In this document: piece after piece, positions 1 to 6,509 of the stretch
How the letters are laid out: every line of letters begins with the position of its first letter
Numbering within the stretch: position 1 is the stretch's first letter
Assembly (NCBI GenBank): GCA_964455375.1
Contig: CAYVXE010000129.1
Location: 1 to 11,419, forward strand
DNA length: 11,419 nt
Direction of reading: 5' to 3'
Source: CAYVXE01 sp964455375
GTDB lineage: Bacteria > Zhuqueibacterota > Zhuqueibacteria > Oceanimicrobiales > Oceanimicrobiaceae
Translations under genes and position numbers: made by a program
The notes under the pieces: generated by a model
The model's input: the letters and a program-made list of their open reading frames with translations, nothing else
Told to the model about the DNA's origin: nothing
Databases searched by the model: none

Positions 1-2
1 TT

Positions 3-2300
3 TTATTTTTCAACGACGGTTTGTTCTAACAATGAATTTTTCACAAACTCCGGATGGAGTTGCATTAAAACTTTCTCCGGGGTCAGGGGTGAATCAAAAC
101 GCAAGTCCACATCTGGGCGGAAGGCGCGCATGGCGTGACGAATCGCAAAAAACACGCCGATCCCGTACATGAGCGGCGGTTCGCCGACTGCTTTGGCGCC
201 GTAGGGTCCGGGAGGATTGTCGACATTTTCCAGCAGCTTGATTTCCAGATCATCCGGCATAAAAAACACATCCGGTAGTTTGTAGCTTGCCAAATTTCGG
301 GAAAGATACTGACCCTGTGCATTGAATTTCAGTTCTTCCAGTGTCATCCAGCCGAGCCCCTGCGCCAGACCGCCTTCGATCTGGCCGCGGTCAACCTGTT
401 CGTTGAGCGGTCGTCCGAGGTCATGGACGATCTTTGCCGAGTCGATATCGTAGGTTCCCCGCAAACAATCAACGGTGACTTCAAAGATTGCGGCGCCAAA
501 GACGTGGTAAGCAAACGGGTCGCCTTTCTCTTTTGTCTTGTCAAACCAGATGTTCGGGGTTGCGTAAAAACCGTGTGCTGAAAGTGCAATCCGGTTCAGG
601 TAGGCCGTTTGGATGAGCTTCTCCCAGCTCCAACCGGTGTCTTTCCCATGGTACAAGACTTTTTCGTTTTCGATGCTGAGGTGATTTTTATCGCCCAGTT
701 CCAGTTGCTTAACCGCGAGCGTTTTTAATCTTTCCAGAATTTGTCCGGCGGCGATGATGGTTGCATTGCCGTTTAAATCCGTGGTGGCGCTGGCAGCGCT
801 GGGGGACATGTTGGCAATCCGCGTGGTGTTGGTGCTTTCCACTTTGATCCGTTCCTCATGAATTCCCAGCGTTTTGGCGGCGATTCGTGCGATGTTCGTA
901 CTCAGTCCCTGTCCCATTTCAATGCCGCCGGTGGACACACTCACACTACCGTCCGTATAAATGTGCAGCAACGCTCCCGCCTGGTTTAAAAATGTGGATG
1001 TAAAGGAAATACCGAAACAGATGGGCATCACGGCAAATCCTTTTTTGCTTTCGAAATGCTGCCGGTTGTAGTCCTCGACATTTTGCCTCAACTCGGTCAG
1101 ATGGAATGTATCCTCTGCTTCATCCCATGTGCGCCGGCTGTGAGTATTTTGTACTTTTTGTCCGTAAGGAAACATGTCGTTCGTTTTGAGCAGATTTTTG
1201 CGCTGGATTTCCTCACGTGGCATTCCCAATGCTTCAGCGGCTTTGGTGATGGCGCTCTCAATGACAAACATGCCCTGCGGTCCGCCAAATCCCCGGAAGG
1301 CGGTGTTGGGTGGTAGATTCGTGCGACAGCAGGCGGCGAAGATGCGGACGTTTGGAATAAAATAAGCGTTGGTGCTATGAAAGAGTGTCCGTTCCAGAAT
1401 CGCTGTGGACAGGTCGGCGGCCGCACCGGAGTTCTGGTAATGGTTGACCTCGTAAGCTAAAATCATGCCGTCTTTCTTTAGCCCGATTTTAAAATCAGAT
1501 GCGTATGGATGCCGTTTGCCGGTCGCTTCCATATCCTGATGCCGGGGCAAAACCAGCTCTACGGGTTTTTGCAGATGCCAGGCTGCCAATCCCGTGAGGC
1601 AGGACCAGGCCGTAGCCTGATCTTCTTTGCCGCCAAAACCGCCCCCGAGACGTTTTACGTCCACTTCGATTTTGTGCTGCGGCAGACCGAGAATCCGCGC
1701 CATGGCTTTTTGCACGGCGTAGGGGCTCTGGGTCGATGAGAGAAGGCGCAAGCCTTTATTTTCAAGCGGAATCGCACGGGCTCGCTGGGTCTCCAGATAA
1801 ACGTGTTCCTGGCCGCCGATGTCGCAGGTTCCCTGCACAACGATATCGCATTTTCCCCAGACGCTTTCTGTGTCTCCGAGTACAAAGGTTCTCGGTGTAC
1901 CGATGATTTCACCCTTTGCAAATGCCTCCCGCGGATCGACAATCACCGGCAATTTCTCTATTTTTAGATTTATTTTTGCCGCGGCTTTGCGGGCATTTGC
2001 CGCGGAGTTCGCAACCACAACAGCCACCGGCTCACCGATATATAAAACGTGGCCTTCAGCGAGTAATGTTTCATCCGGAATGACGGCGCCGATTTGGTTC
2101 TCGCCCGGAATATCTTTTGCCGTGAAGACGGCAACGACGCCTGTTTGCTTGCGGACAGGTTCAAGATCAAGCGATAAAATTTTGCCGTGGGCCACGGGGG
2201 AGGTGACCACCGCAGCAAAGAGTAAATCCGCCGGCTGCGGGATGTCATCGACATATTGTGACTCGCCCCTGGTGTGGGCAGCAGCATCAATGTGTTTCAT
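3..2300 (-). CDS. xdhB: Xanthine dehydrogenase, molybdopterin-binding large subunit
   Basis: This is the molybdenum-cofactor subunit of xanthine dehydrogenase, which hydroxylates hypoxanthine and xanthine to urate in the cytoplasm. It is 765 residues long, normal for the separate Moco subunit of the Rhodobacter-type enzyme. An aldehyde oxidase/XDH a/b hammerhead domain fills roughly residues 8-130 and the Moco-binding region follows. Visible motifs by hand alignment to bovine XDH are GGQEH (Gln164, bovine Gln767), GGGFGGKE (Glu226, bovine Glu802), TAFRGFGG (Arg336, bovine Arg880), SFT (Phe433, bovine Phe1009), EMGQG (Gln464) and GEPPL (Glu707, the catalytic base, bovine Glu1261). Glu226 and Arg336 are the residues that favour purines over aldehydes. 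The ATG lies inside the end of xdhA (14-base overlap) behind GAGGGAG, so translation is probably coupled. The stop codon is at the window edge, so any xdhC maturation gene would be outside. The enzyme family is certain; the exact substrate is inferred. Confidence 0.96.
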   Translation of the reverse strand: MKHIDAAAHTRGESQYVDDIPQPADLLFAAVVTSPVAHGKILSLDLEPVRKQTGVVAVFTAKDIPGENQIGAVIPDETLLAEGHVLYIGEPVAVVVANSAANARKAAAKINLKIEKLPVIVDPREAFAKGEIIGTPRTFVLGDTESVWGKCDIVVQGTCDIGGQEHVYLETQRARAIPLENKGLRLLSSTQSPYAVQKAMARILGLPQHKIEVDVKRLGGGFGGKEDQATAWSCLTGLAAWHLQKPVELVLPRHQDMEATGKRHPYASDFKIGLKKDGMILAYEVNHYQNSGAAADLSTAILERTLFHSTNAYFIPNVRIFAACCRTNLPPNTAFRGFGGPQGMFVIESAITKAAEALGMPREEIQRKNLLKTNDMFPYGQKVQNTHSRRTWDEAEDTFHLTELRQNVEDYNRQHFESKKGFAVMPICFGISFTSTFLNQAGALLHIYTDGSVSVSTGGIEMGQGLSTNIARIAAKTLGIHEERIKVESTNTTRIANMSPSAASATTDLNGNATIIAAGQILERLKTLAVKQLELGDKNHLSIENEKVLYHGKDTGWSWEKLIQTAYLNRIALSAHGFYATPNIWFDKTKEKGDPFAYHVFGAAIFEVTVDCLRGTYDIDSAKIVHDLGRPLNEQVDRGQIEGGLAQGLGWMTLEELKFNAQGQYLSRNLASYKLPDVFFMPDDLEIKLLENVDNPPGPYGAKAVGEPPLMYGIGVFFAIRHAMRAFRPDVDLRFDSPLTPEKVLMQLHPEFVKNSLLEQTVVEK

Positions 2301-3720
2301 AAAACTCCCTCGCGGTTACAAATTCAGGGAATAGTTTGGAGAAATGTGCGATGATCAGTTGACGCGTTAACAGGCGTTTGTAGTCGGCTGAGCCGCGAAT
2401 ATCGCTGATGGGCGAAATCTCCTGCAGCGCCACATCGATGGCCTGCGCAACCGTTTGGCAGGAAATCGTTTGCCCGGTTAAGAAATCACAGGTTTTTTTC
2501 AGAAAAAGGGGAATCGGCGCCACGCCGCCCATGGTCAATTGACTGTCTTCGATGGAATTTTGAGTCACGGTTATTTTGATGGCGCTGTTAACAGCGGCGA
2601 TATCCAGCATTTTGCGCTTGGACACTTTTTCAAAGTTTATTTTTGTTCCCGCAGATGGAACCGGGAAGATGATTTCAGAGAGAATGTCGTTCGGTTTTTT
2701 GTCCAGAATTTTGTACCCTTTAAAAAAGGATTTCATGGGAACGGTTCTCTTGCTTCCATTGTTCTGCAAAATTAAGTGGGCTTCCAGAGCGAGTAAAAGC
2801 GCCGTCATGTCACCGATGGGAGACGCGTTGACGATATTGCCGCCTAACGTTGCCCGGTTGCGAATCTGCCAGGAAGCATTGTACAAATTATAATTTAGCA
2901 TTTCAGGGATTATCTTTGTGATTTCCGGGTGATGCGCAAATTCCTCGAAGGTGGTTAAGGCGCCCACATGAATGTAGCCGTCTTTTTTGGAAATGCCTTT
3001 CATCTCCGGAAAAAGGTTTAAGAGTTGTGCATTCGAATCCGGAATTTCATCACCTTTCTGAACGTAAAGATCGGTTCCGCCGGCAATGAAATAATCCTGT
3101 GTTTTGCCATTCATGGGTTCCGGCGCAGGAATGTTTTTTAACCTTTTGGGAATTGTTTCAAAATATTCCGGAATGATGCGCTGTTCGATTAAGGAATCAA
3201 TGTTAGGCTTTAGATTTTTTCCATTTTGAGAATGTTCGAACCGGTCGATCAATTTCTGTCCGGCGCGTTTTAACGAGGCGTAACCGGTACAGCGGCACAA
3301 ATTTCCTCCGAGGGCAATTTTGATGCCGTCAGAATCCAATGGTGCCTCCTGCAGTAAATAGCCGGTGAGTGACATCACGATTCCCGGCGTGCAGAAGCCG
3401 CACTGGCTGCCGCCTTCATCCACGATAGCCTGTTGCACCGGAGTGAGGGACTCCATATTCAGCCCTTCGATGGTCACCAGATGCTTGCCGTGCAGTTCGC
3501 CCACGGGCATGAGACAGGACGTTACCGGTTTGTAGGCCACCGACTTACCGGAAAGTTCACCGATGAGAACCACGCAGGCGCCGCAATCGCCTTCTTTACA
3601 GCCCTCTTTTGTTCCGACCAGGCGCCTGTATTCCCGAAGGTAATCGAGCACGAGCATCCCCGGTGCTGCTTCTGTACGCACGTCCTGTTTATTTAAAATA
3701 AAATGGATTGGCACTGACAT
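2287..3720 (-). CDS. xdhA: Xanthine dehydrogenase small subunit (2Fe-2S and FAD)
   Basis: This electron-transfer subunit of xanthine dehydrogenase passes electrons from the molybdenum centre through two [2Fe-2S] clusters to FAD and on to NAD+ or another acceptor. At 477 residues it matches Rhodobacter-type XdhA, in which the iron-sulfur and FAD domains are fused. The plant-ferredoxin-type cluster uses Cys41, Cys46, Cys49 and Cys69. The second cluster uses Cys107, Cys110, Cys142 and Cys144 (QCGFCTPG and CRCTGY motifs). The FAD domain begins near residue 205, with AGGTDL at about 213 and the RNRATLGGNI flavin motif at about 287. The C-terminal FAD-associated domain ends near residue 460 (SDIRGSADYKRLL). 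The ATG at 3720 follows AGGAA by six bases. It is the first gene of the leftward xdhAB operon. Electron acceptor preference cannot be read from the sequence. Confidence 0.96.
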   Translation of the reverse strand: MSVPIHFILNKQDVRTEAAPGMLVLDYLREYRRLVGTKEGCKEGDCGACVVLIGELSGKSVAYKPVTSCLMPVGELHGKHLVTIEGLNMESLTPVQQAIVDEGGSQCGFCTPGIVMSLTGYLLQEAPLDSDGIKIALGGNLCRCTGYASLKRAGQKLIDRFEHSQNGKNLKPNIDSLIEQRIIPEYFETIPKRLKNIPAPEPMNGKTQDYFIAGGTDLYVQKGDEIPDSNAQLLNLFPEMKGISKKDGYIHVGALTTFEEFAHHPEITKIIPEMLNYNLYNASWQIRNRATLGGNIVNASPIGDMTALLLALEAHLILQNNGSKRTVPMKSFFKGYKILDKKPNDILSEIIFPVPSAGTKINFEKVSKRKMLDIAAVNSAIKITVTQNSIEDSQLTMGGVAPIPLFLKKTCDFLTGQTISCQTVAQAIDVALQEISPISDIRGSADYKRLLTRQLIIAHFSKLFPEFVTAREFYETH

Positions 3721-3779
3721 GCATATTTCCTTTTTTCATGTTAAGGGGTTAAACAAACGACATAGAAGAGGCATTTATG

Positions 3780-3797
3780 CTGGTTCAGGATCTGGTT
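3780..3797 (-). promoter_or_regulatory. Direct repeat at the xdhAB transcription start, possible operator
   Basis: On the minus strand the hexamer AACCAG occurs twice, separated by six bases (12-base period). It lies just downstream of the predicted -10 box of xdhA, covering about +3 to +20. Placement and roughly one-turn spacing fit a repressor site. The hexamers are short, and no regulator is known here. Confidence 0.3.
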
Positions 3798-3806
3798 ATT
3801 TAAAAA

Positions 3807-3835
3807 AATATACCAAAATTACTGTCGAAATGCAA
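3807..3835 (-). promoter_or_regulatory. Predicted sigma70-type promoter of xdhAB
   Basis: On the minus strand TTGCAT (3835-3830) and TATATT (3812-3807) are separated by exactly 17 bases. The -10 box matches TATAAT at five of six positions and the -35 box at three of six. It would give an untranslated leader of about 80 bases before the xdhA ATG. The same TTGCAW-17-TATWTT arrangement occurs upstream of the DUF47 gene and sdhC, which raises confidence. Confidence 0.55.
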
Positions 3836-3881
3836 TAGAAATCAAACCCTCTGTCCACTTGTAAAATGGAATTTTTTGGGG

Positions 3882-3898
3882 GGATGAACATGCCATCC
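3882..3898. promoter_or_regulatory. Small inverted repeat upstream of the DUF47/pit promoter
   Basis: GGATG and CATCC are separated by seven bases, ending nine bases upstream of the predicted -35 box of the phosphate transport operon. This is a usual place for an activator site. A 5-bp dyad can arise by chance, and I do not recognise it as a Pho box. Confidence 0.22.
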
Positions 3899-3907
3899 AA
3901 TCAATTC

Positions 3908-3936
3908 TTGCATTTGTTTGATGATTAGAGTATTTT
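3908..3936 (+). promoter_or_regulatory. Predicted promoter of the DUF47-pit operon
   Basis: TTGCAT (3908-3913), a 17-base spacer and TATTTT (3931-3936) have the same layout as the xdhAB and sdhCAB promoters. Transcription would start near 3943, giving a leader of about 20 bases with the Shine-Dalgarno sequence GGGAGAG. This places the upstream in-frame TTG (3918) and ATG (3921) inside the promoter spacer and argues for the start at 3963. Confidence 0.5.
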
Positions 3937-3962
3937 CGCTAAGAATAATTGGGAGAGTTGCG

Positions 3963-4607
3963 ATGTCTGTCTTATTTAAATCTACAAATATCATTATAGC
4001 AAAAATCGATGAATACCTTAACGCAATAAGTGAGGGGGGTATTGTATTTAAACAGGCTGTTGTGCATTTTCTTAGTAGTGAAACGGAAACATTCGACGAG
4101 GATTTAACGACGATTCGCGGGTTAGAAAATAAAGCAGATGCATTGCGGCGTGAAATCGAAAGTCAGCTCTACAGGCACTCACTGATTCCTGAAAATCGTG
4201 GCGATGTGTTAGGGCTGTTGGAGAGTCTGGACAATATCATTGACACGGCAAAGGAAGCGGTGGTTAATTTCGCTGTAGAGAAGCCTGACATTCCCATGGA
4301 ACTTATCAAAAAGTACATTGCTCTTTCTGACACTGTGATTCATGCAGCAGAATTTACGGTTCTTGCTTCCAGGGAGTTTTTTAAGGATGTTTCCGCGGTT
4401 AAAAACTTTTTGCATAAGGTATACTTTTATGAGAAGGAGGCGGACAAAACCGGTGAACATTTGAAACGCGCAGTTTTTGCTCTCAGCATTGATCTGAGCC
4501 GTAAAATGCATCTCAGCAATTTTATTCGTCATATAGATAATATTGCTGATCGTTCTGAAGAGGTGGCCGACCGTCTGACCATTTATTCCATCAAACGGAG
4601 CATTTGA
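3963..4607 (+). CDS. DUF47 family PhoU-like protein, partner of PiT phosphate transporter
   Basis: This is a 214-residue cytoplasmic all-helical protein of the DUF47/PhoU-like family, commonly encoded next to PiT permeases and thought to modulate their activity. Two helical-bundle halves each carry the acidic metal-binding E/DxxxD pattern of PhoU proteins: ENKAD (55-59) and DNIID (90-94) in the first, EKEAD (157-161) and DNIAD (192-196) in the second. The start at 3963 has GGGAGAG at proper spacing and gives the usual family length. An in-frame start at 3918/3921 would add 14-15 residues but lies in the predicted promoter. The stop is one base before the TTG of the permease, so the two are co-transcribed and probably translationally coupled. 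The family call is firm; the regulatory role is inferred from context. Confidence 0.9.
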   Translation: MSVLFKSTNIIIAKIDEYLNAISEGGIVFKQAVVHFLSSETETFDEDLTTIRGLENKADALRREIESQLYRHSLIPENRGDVLGLLESLDNIIDTAKEAVVNFAVEKPDIPMELIKKYIALSDTVIHAAEFTVLASREFFKDVSAVKNFLHKVYFYEKEADKTGEHLKRAVFALSIDLSRKMHLSNFIRHIDNIADRSEEVADRLTIYSIKRSI

Positions 4608-4608
4608 T

Positions 4609-5649
4609 TTGTTGCCATTCACCTTTCTTTCCAGCGGCTTATTTTTGGGGTGGTCTTTAGGCGCTAATGATGCGGCCAATGTTTTCGGTACCGCGGTAGG
4701 TGCGAAGATGATACGTTTCAAAACCGCCGCGCTGATTTGCAGCATTTTTGTCATATTAGGCGCGGTGCTGAGTGGCGCGGGAGCTTCACACACCTTAGGA
4801 GCCTTGGGTCAAATCCATGTTATTGCCGGTGCATTCACAGTTGCTGCCGCTGCCGCTTTTGCGGTTTTCTGGATGTCGAAAATTAAACTACCGGTCTCTA
4901 CATCTCAGGCAATTGTGGGAGCAATCATCGGCTGGAATTTTTTTAGTGGCGCCCCTACAGAAAAGACTGTATTAACAAAAATTGTTGCAACCTGGTTTGT
5001 GAGTCCAATTCTGGCTGCAGCGTTTTCTATACTTTTTTTAGTGATTTTCAGAAACATTTTCAACCGGTTGAAGATTCACTTGTTACGTCTGGACTTATTT
5101 ACTCGCATCGGTTTAGTGGTTGTAGGTGCTTTCGGTGCATATAGCCTGGGAGCTAACAACATCGCCAACGTGATGGGCGTGTTTGTCCCGGTGTCGCCAT
5201 TCGAGGAACTGTCCATCGCTGGATTCAGCTTTTCCGGTACGCAACAGTTGTTTTTAATCGGAGGCCTGGCCATCGCAGTGGGTGTTTACACCTATTCGGA
5301 AAAAGTCATGCAAACGGTGGGCAGCGGCTTGTTTCGGTTAACGCCGGAAGCGGCACTGGTTGTTGTTTTATCAAACGCGCTCGTGTTGTTTCTCTTTTCA
5401 TCAAGAGCGTTGGAAAGTTGGTTGATAGGTCACCATTTACCGGCCATTCCATTAGTTCCTGTTTCGAGTACACAGGTTGTCATTGGCGGCATACTCGGTA
5501 TTGGGTTGTTAAAAGATTTCCGTAGTATTAATTACAGAATTCTCGGAGAAATCGTCCTGGGATGGGTGGTTACACCGGTAGCGGCTTGTGCGATATCTTT
5601 CGTTGCCTTGTTTTTTTTGCAGAACGTGTTTAGACTTCAGGTGCAGTAG
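4609..5649 (+). CDS. pit: PiT-family inorganic phosphate transporter
   Basis: This is an integral membrane permease that takes up inorganic phosphate, probably as a metal-phosphate complex or with protons or sodium as in other PiT/PHO4 proteins. The 346 residues hold about ten hydrophobic segments and show the internal duplication of the family. GANDAANV (residues 18-25) is mirrored by GANNIANV (181-188), and LPVSTSQAIVG (94-104) by VPVSSTQVVIG (283-293). It lacks the large central cytoplasmic loop of the roughly 500-residue E. coli PitA, which is normal for the short PiT subgroup. No ATG is available before residue 34, already past the first signature. TTG at 4609 (or the adjacent TTG at 4612) is therefore the likely start, with GGAG eight bases upstream inside the DUF47 gene. 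The coupling ion is not determinable by eye. Confidence 0.93.
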   Translation: MLPFTFLSSGLFLGWSLGANDAANVFGTAVGAKMIRFKTAALICSIFVILGAVLSGAGASHTLGALGQIHVIAGAFTVAAAAAFAVFWMSKIKLPVSTSQAIVGAIIGWNFFSGAPTEKTVLTKIVATWFVSPILAAAFSILFLVIFRNIFNRLKIHLLRLDLFTRIGLVVVGAFGAYSLGANNIANVMGVFVPVSPFEELSIAGFSFSGTQQLFLIGGLAIAVGVYTYSEKVMQTVGSGLFRLTPEAALVVVLSNALVLFLFSSRALESWLIGHHLPAIPLVPVSSTQVVIGGILGIGLLKDFRSINYRILGEIVLGWVVTPVAACAISFVALFFLQNVFRLQVQ

Positions 5650-5703
5650 AGCCTGAAACGGCAATAATCGTTTATCTAATCTGAAATATTTCTGTATTCG
5701 CTG

Positions 5704-5732
5704 TTGCAATTTTAATCATTAGATATTATATT
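5704..5732 (+). promoter_or_regulatory. Predicted promoter of sdhCAB
   Basis: TTGCAA (5704-5709), a 17-base spacer and TATATT (5727-5732) lie in an AT-rich gap between pit and sdhC. Transcription from about 5739 would give a leader of nearly 90 bases containing A-rich and pyrimidine-rich stretches. A 9-bp inverted repeat has one arm over the end of this spacer (TTAGATATT, 5719-5727) and the other in the leader (AATATCTAA, 5789-5797). Confidence 0.5.
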
Positions 5733-5826
5733 CAGATTTGTGAAGAAAAATAAAAAAAATAAGCAACTCTCCTCCCATTTTTTTTCAAAATATCTAACAA
5801 TTTACACTAATTCTGGAGCTTGAATT

Positions 5827-6507
5827 ATGGTATCGTTTTCTAAATTCTTTCGAAGCTCTGTGGGGAAAAAATATGTCATGGGCTTAACCGGCCTGTTAAT
5901 GATTCTTTTTCTCATTGAGCATCTTTCCGGTAACCTACTGTTGTTTAGTAAAGATCCGGCTCCATTTAACAAGTATAGTGATTTTCTCATGAGTTTTGGG
6001 GATATACTTGTTATCGTAGAACTTATTTTTCTGGCGTTTTTGCTGTTTCATGTTTTTTCCGGAATCACCGTTGCACTGGGTAAATTGAAAGCCCGCCCGC
6101 ATGGCTATGCCAAGACTGCAAGTGCCGGTGCACCCAGTAAAAAATCATTCTCTTCTGTCACCATGATCTGGACCGGGTTACTGACATTTGTATTTATTGC
6201 CATCCATCTCAAAACTTTTAAATACGGACCGCACTACACAACCATGGTAGATGGTGTGGAAATGCGAGACCTGCACAAATTGGTGATGGAGGTTTTTCTG
6301 AATCCGATTTATGTGATCTGGTATGTTGGCGCGTTGACGTTTCTTGGATTTCACTTACGCCACGGCTTCTGGAGTGCATTTCAATCACTTGGTTTTAATC
6401 ATCCGCGATATATGCCAATCATTTATACAGTGGGCATTATCTTAGCGATAGTCATTGCGGTTGGATTTATCGGAATCCCAATTTGGATTTATTTCACAGG
6501 AGCGTAA
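5827..6507 (+). CDS. sdhC: Succinate dehydrogenase cytochrome b558 membrane anchor subunit
   Basis: This is the single membrane anchor of a B. subtilis-type succinate:quinone oxidoreductase. It binds two b hemes and the quinone and replaces the separate SdhC and SdhD of the E. coli type. The 226 residues form five hydrophobic helices at about 18-38, 58-82, 111-130, 160-182 and 198-222. Candidate axial heme ligands, one in each of the first four helices, are His32 (EHLSGN), His75 (FHVFSG), His127 (IHLKTF) and His176 or His179 (FHLRHGFWSAFQ). The last motif is typical of the b558 family. The ATG follows GGAG by eight bases. It is the first gene of sdhCAB and its stop lies two bases before sdhA. 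A di-heme anchor usually goes with a low-potential quinone such as menaquinone; that part is inference. Confidence 0.94.
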   Translation: MVSFSKFFRSSVGKKYVMGLTGLLMILFLIEHLSGNLLLFSKDPAPFNKYSDFLMSFGDILVIVELIFLAFLLFHVFSGITVALGKLKARPHGYAKTASAGAPSKKSFSSVTMIWTGLLTFVFIAIHLKTFKYGPHYTTMVDGVEMRDLHKLVMEVFLNPIYVIWYVGALTFLGFHLRHGFWSAFQSLGFNHPRYMPIIYTVGIILAIVIAVGFIGIPIWIYFTGA

Positions 6508-6509
6508 CT

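Noticed and set aside
1819..2334. A 171-codon plus-strand frame opposite xdhB
   Set aside because: It is antisense to the hammerhead domain of xdhB, low-complexity in Ser, Thr and Ala, with no ribosome site or domain.
3721..3800. Purine riboswitch in the xdhA leader
   Set aside because: The roughly 80-base leader shows none of the conserved three-way-junction elements I would expect.
3918..3962. An upstream start (TTG 3918 or ATG 3921) for the DUF47 protein
   Set aside because: It lies in the predicted promoter spacer, lacks a Shine-Dalgarno sequence and adds residues not typical of the family.
4209..4793. A 194-codon open frame on the minus strand
   Set aside because: It lies wholly opposite the DUF47 and pit genes, both supported by strong family motifs. 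Its translation shows no recognisable domain.
5636..5657. TTCAGG/CCTGAA hairpin as the pit terminator
   Set aside because: The stem is only 6 bp, has a 10-base loop, overlaps the stop codon region and is not followed by a T-run.
5766..5788. Pyrimidine tract in the sdhC leader as an anti-Shine-Dalgarno switch
   Set aside because: Pairing with the GGAG of sdhC is only about four bases, too little to support a switch.
6483..6509. An upstream ATG for sdhA
   Set aside because: It overlaps the end of sdhC with no ribosome site. ATG 6510 has AGGAG at ideal spacing.
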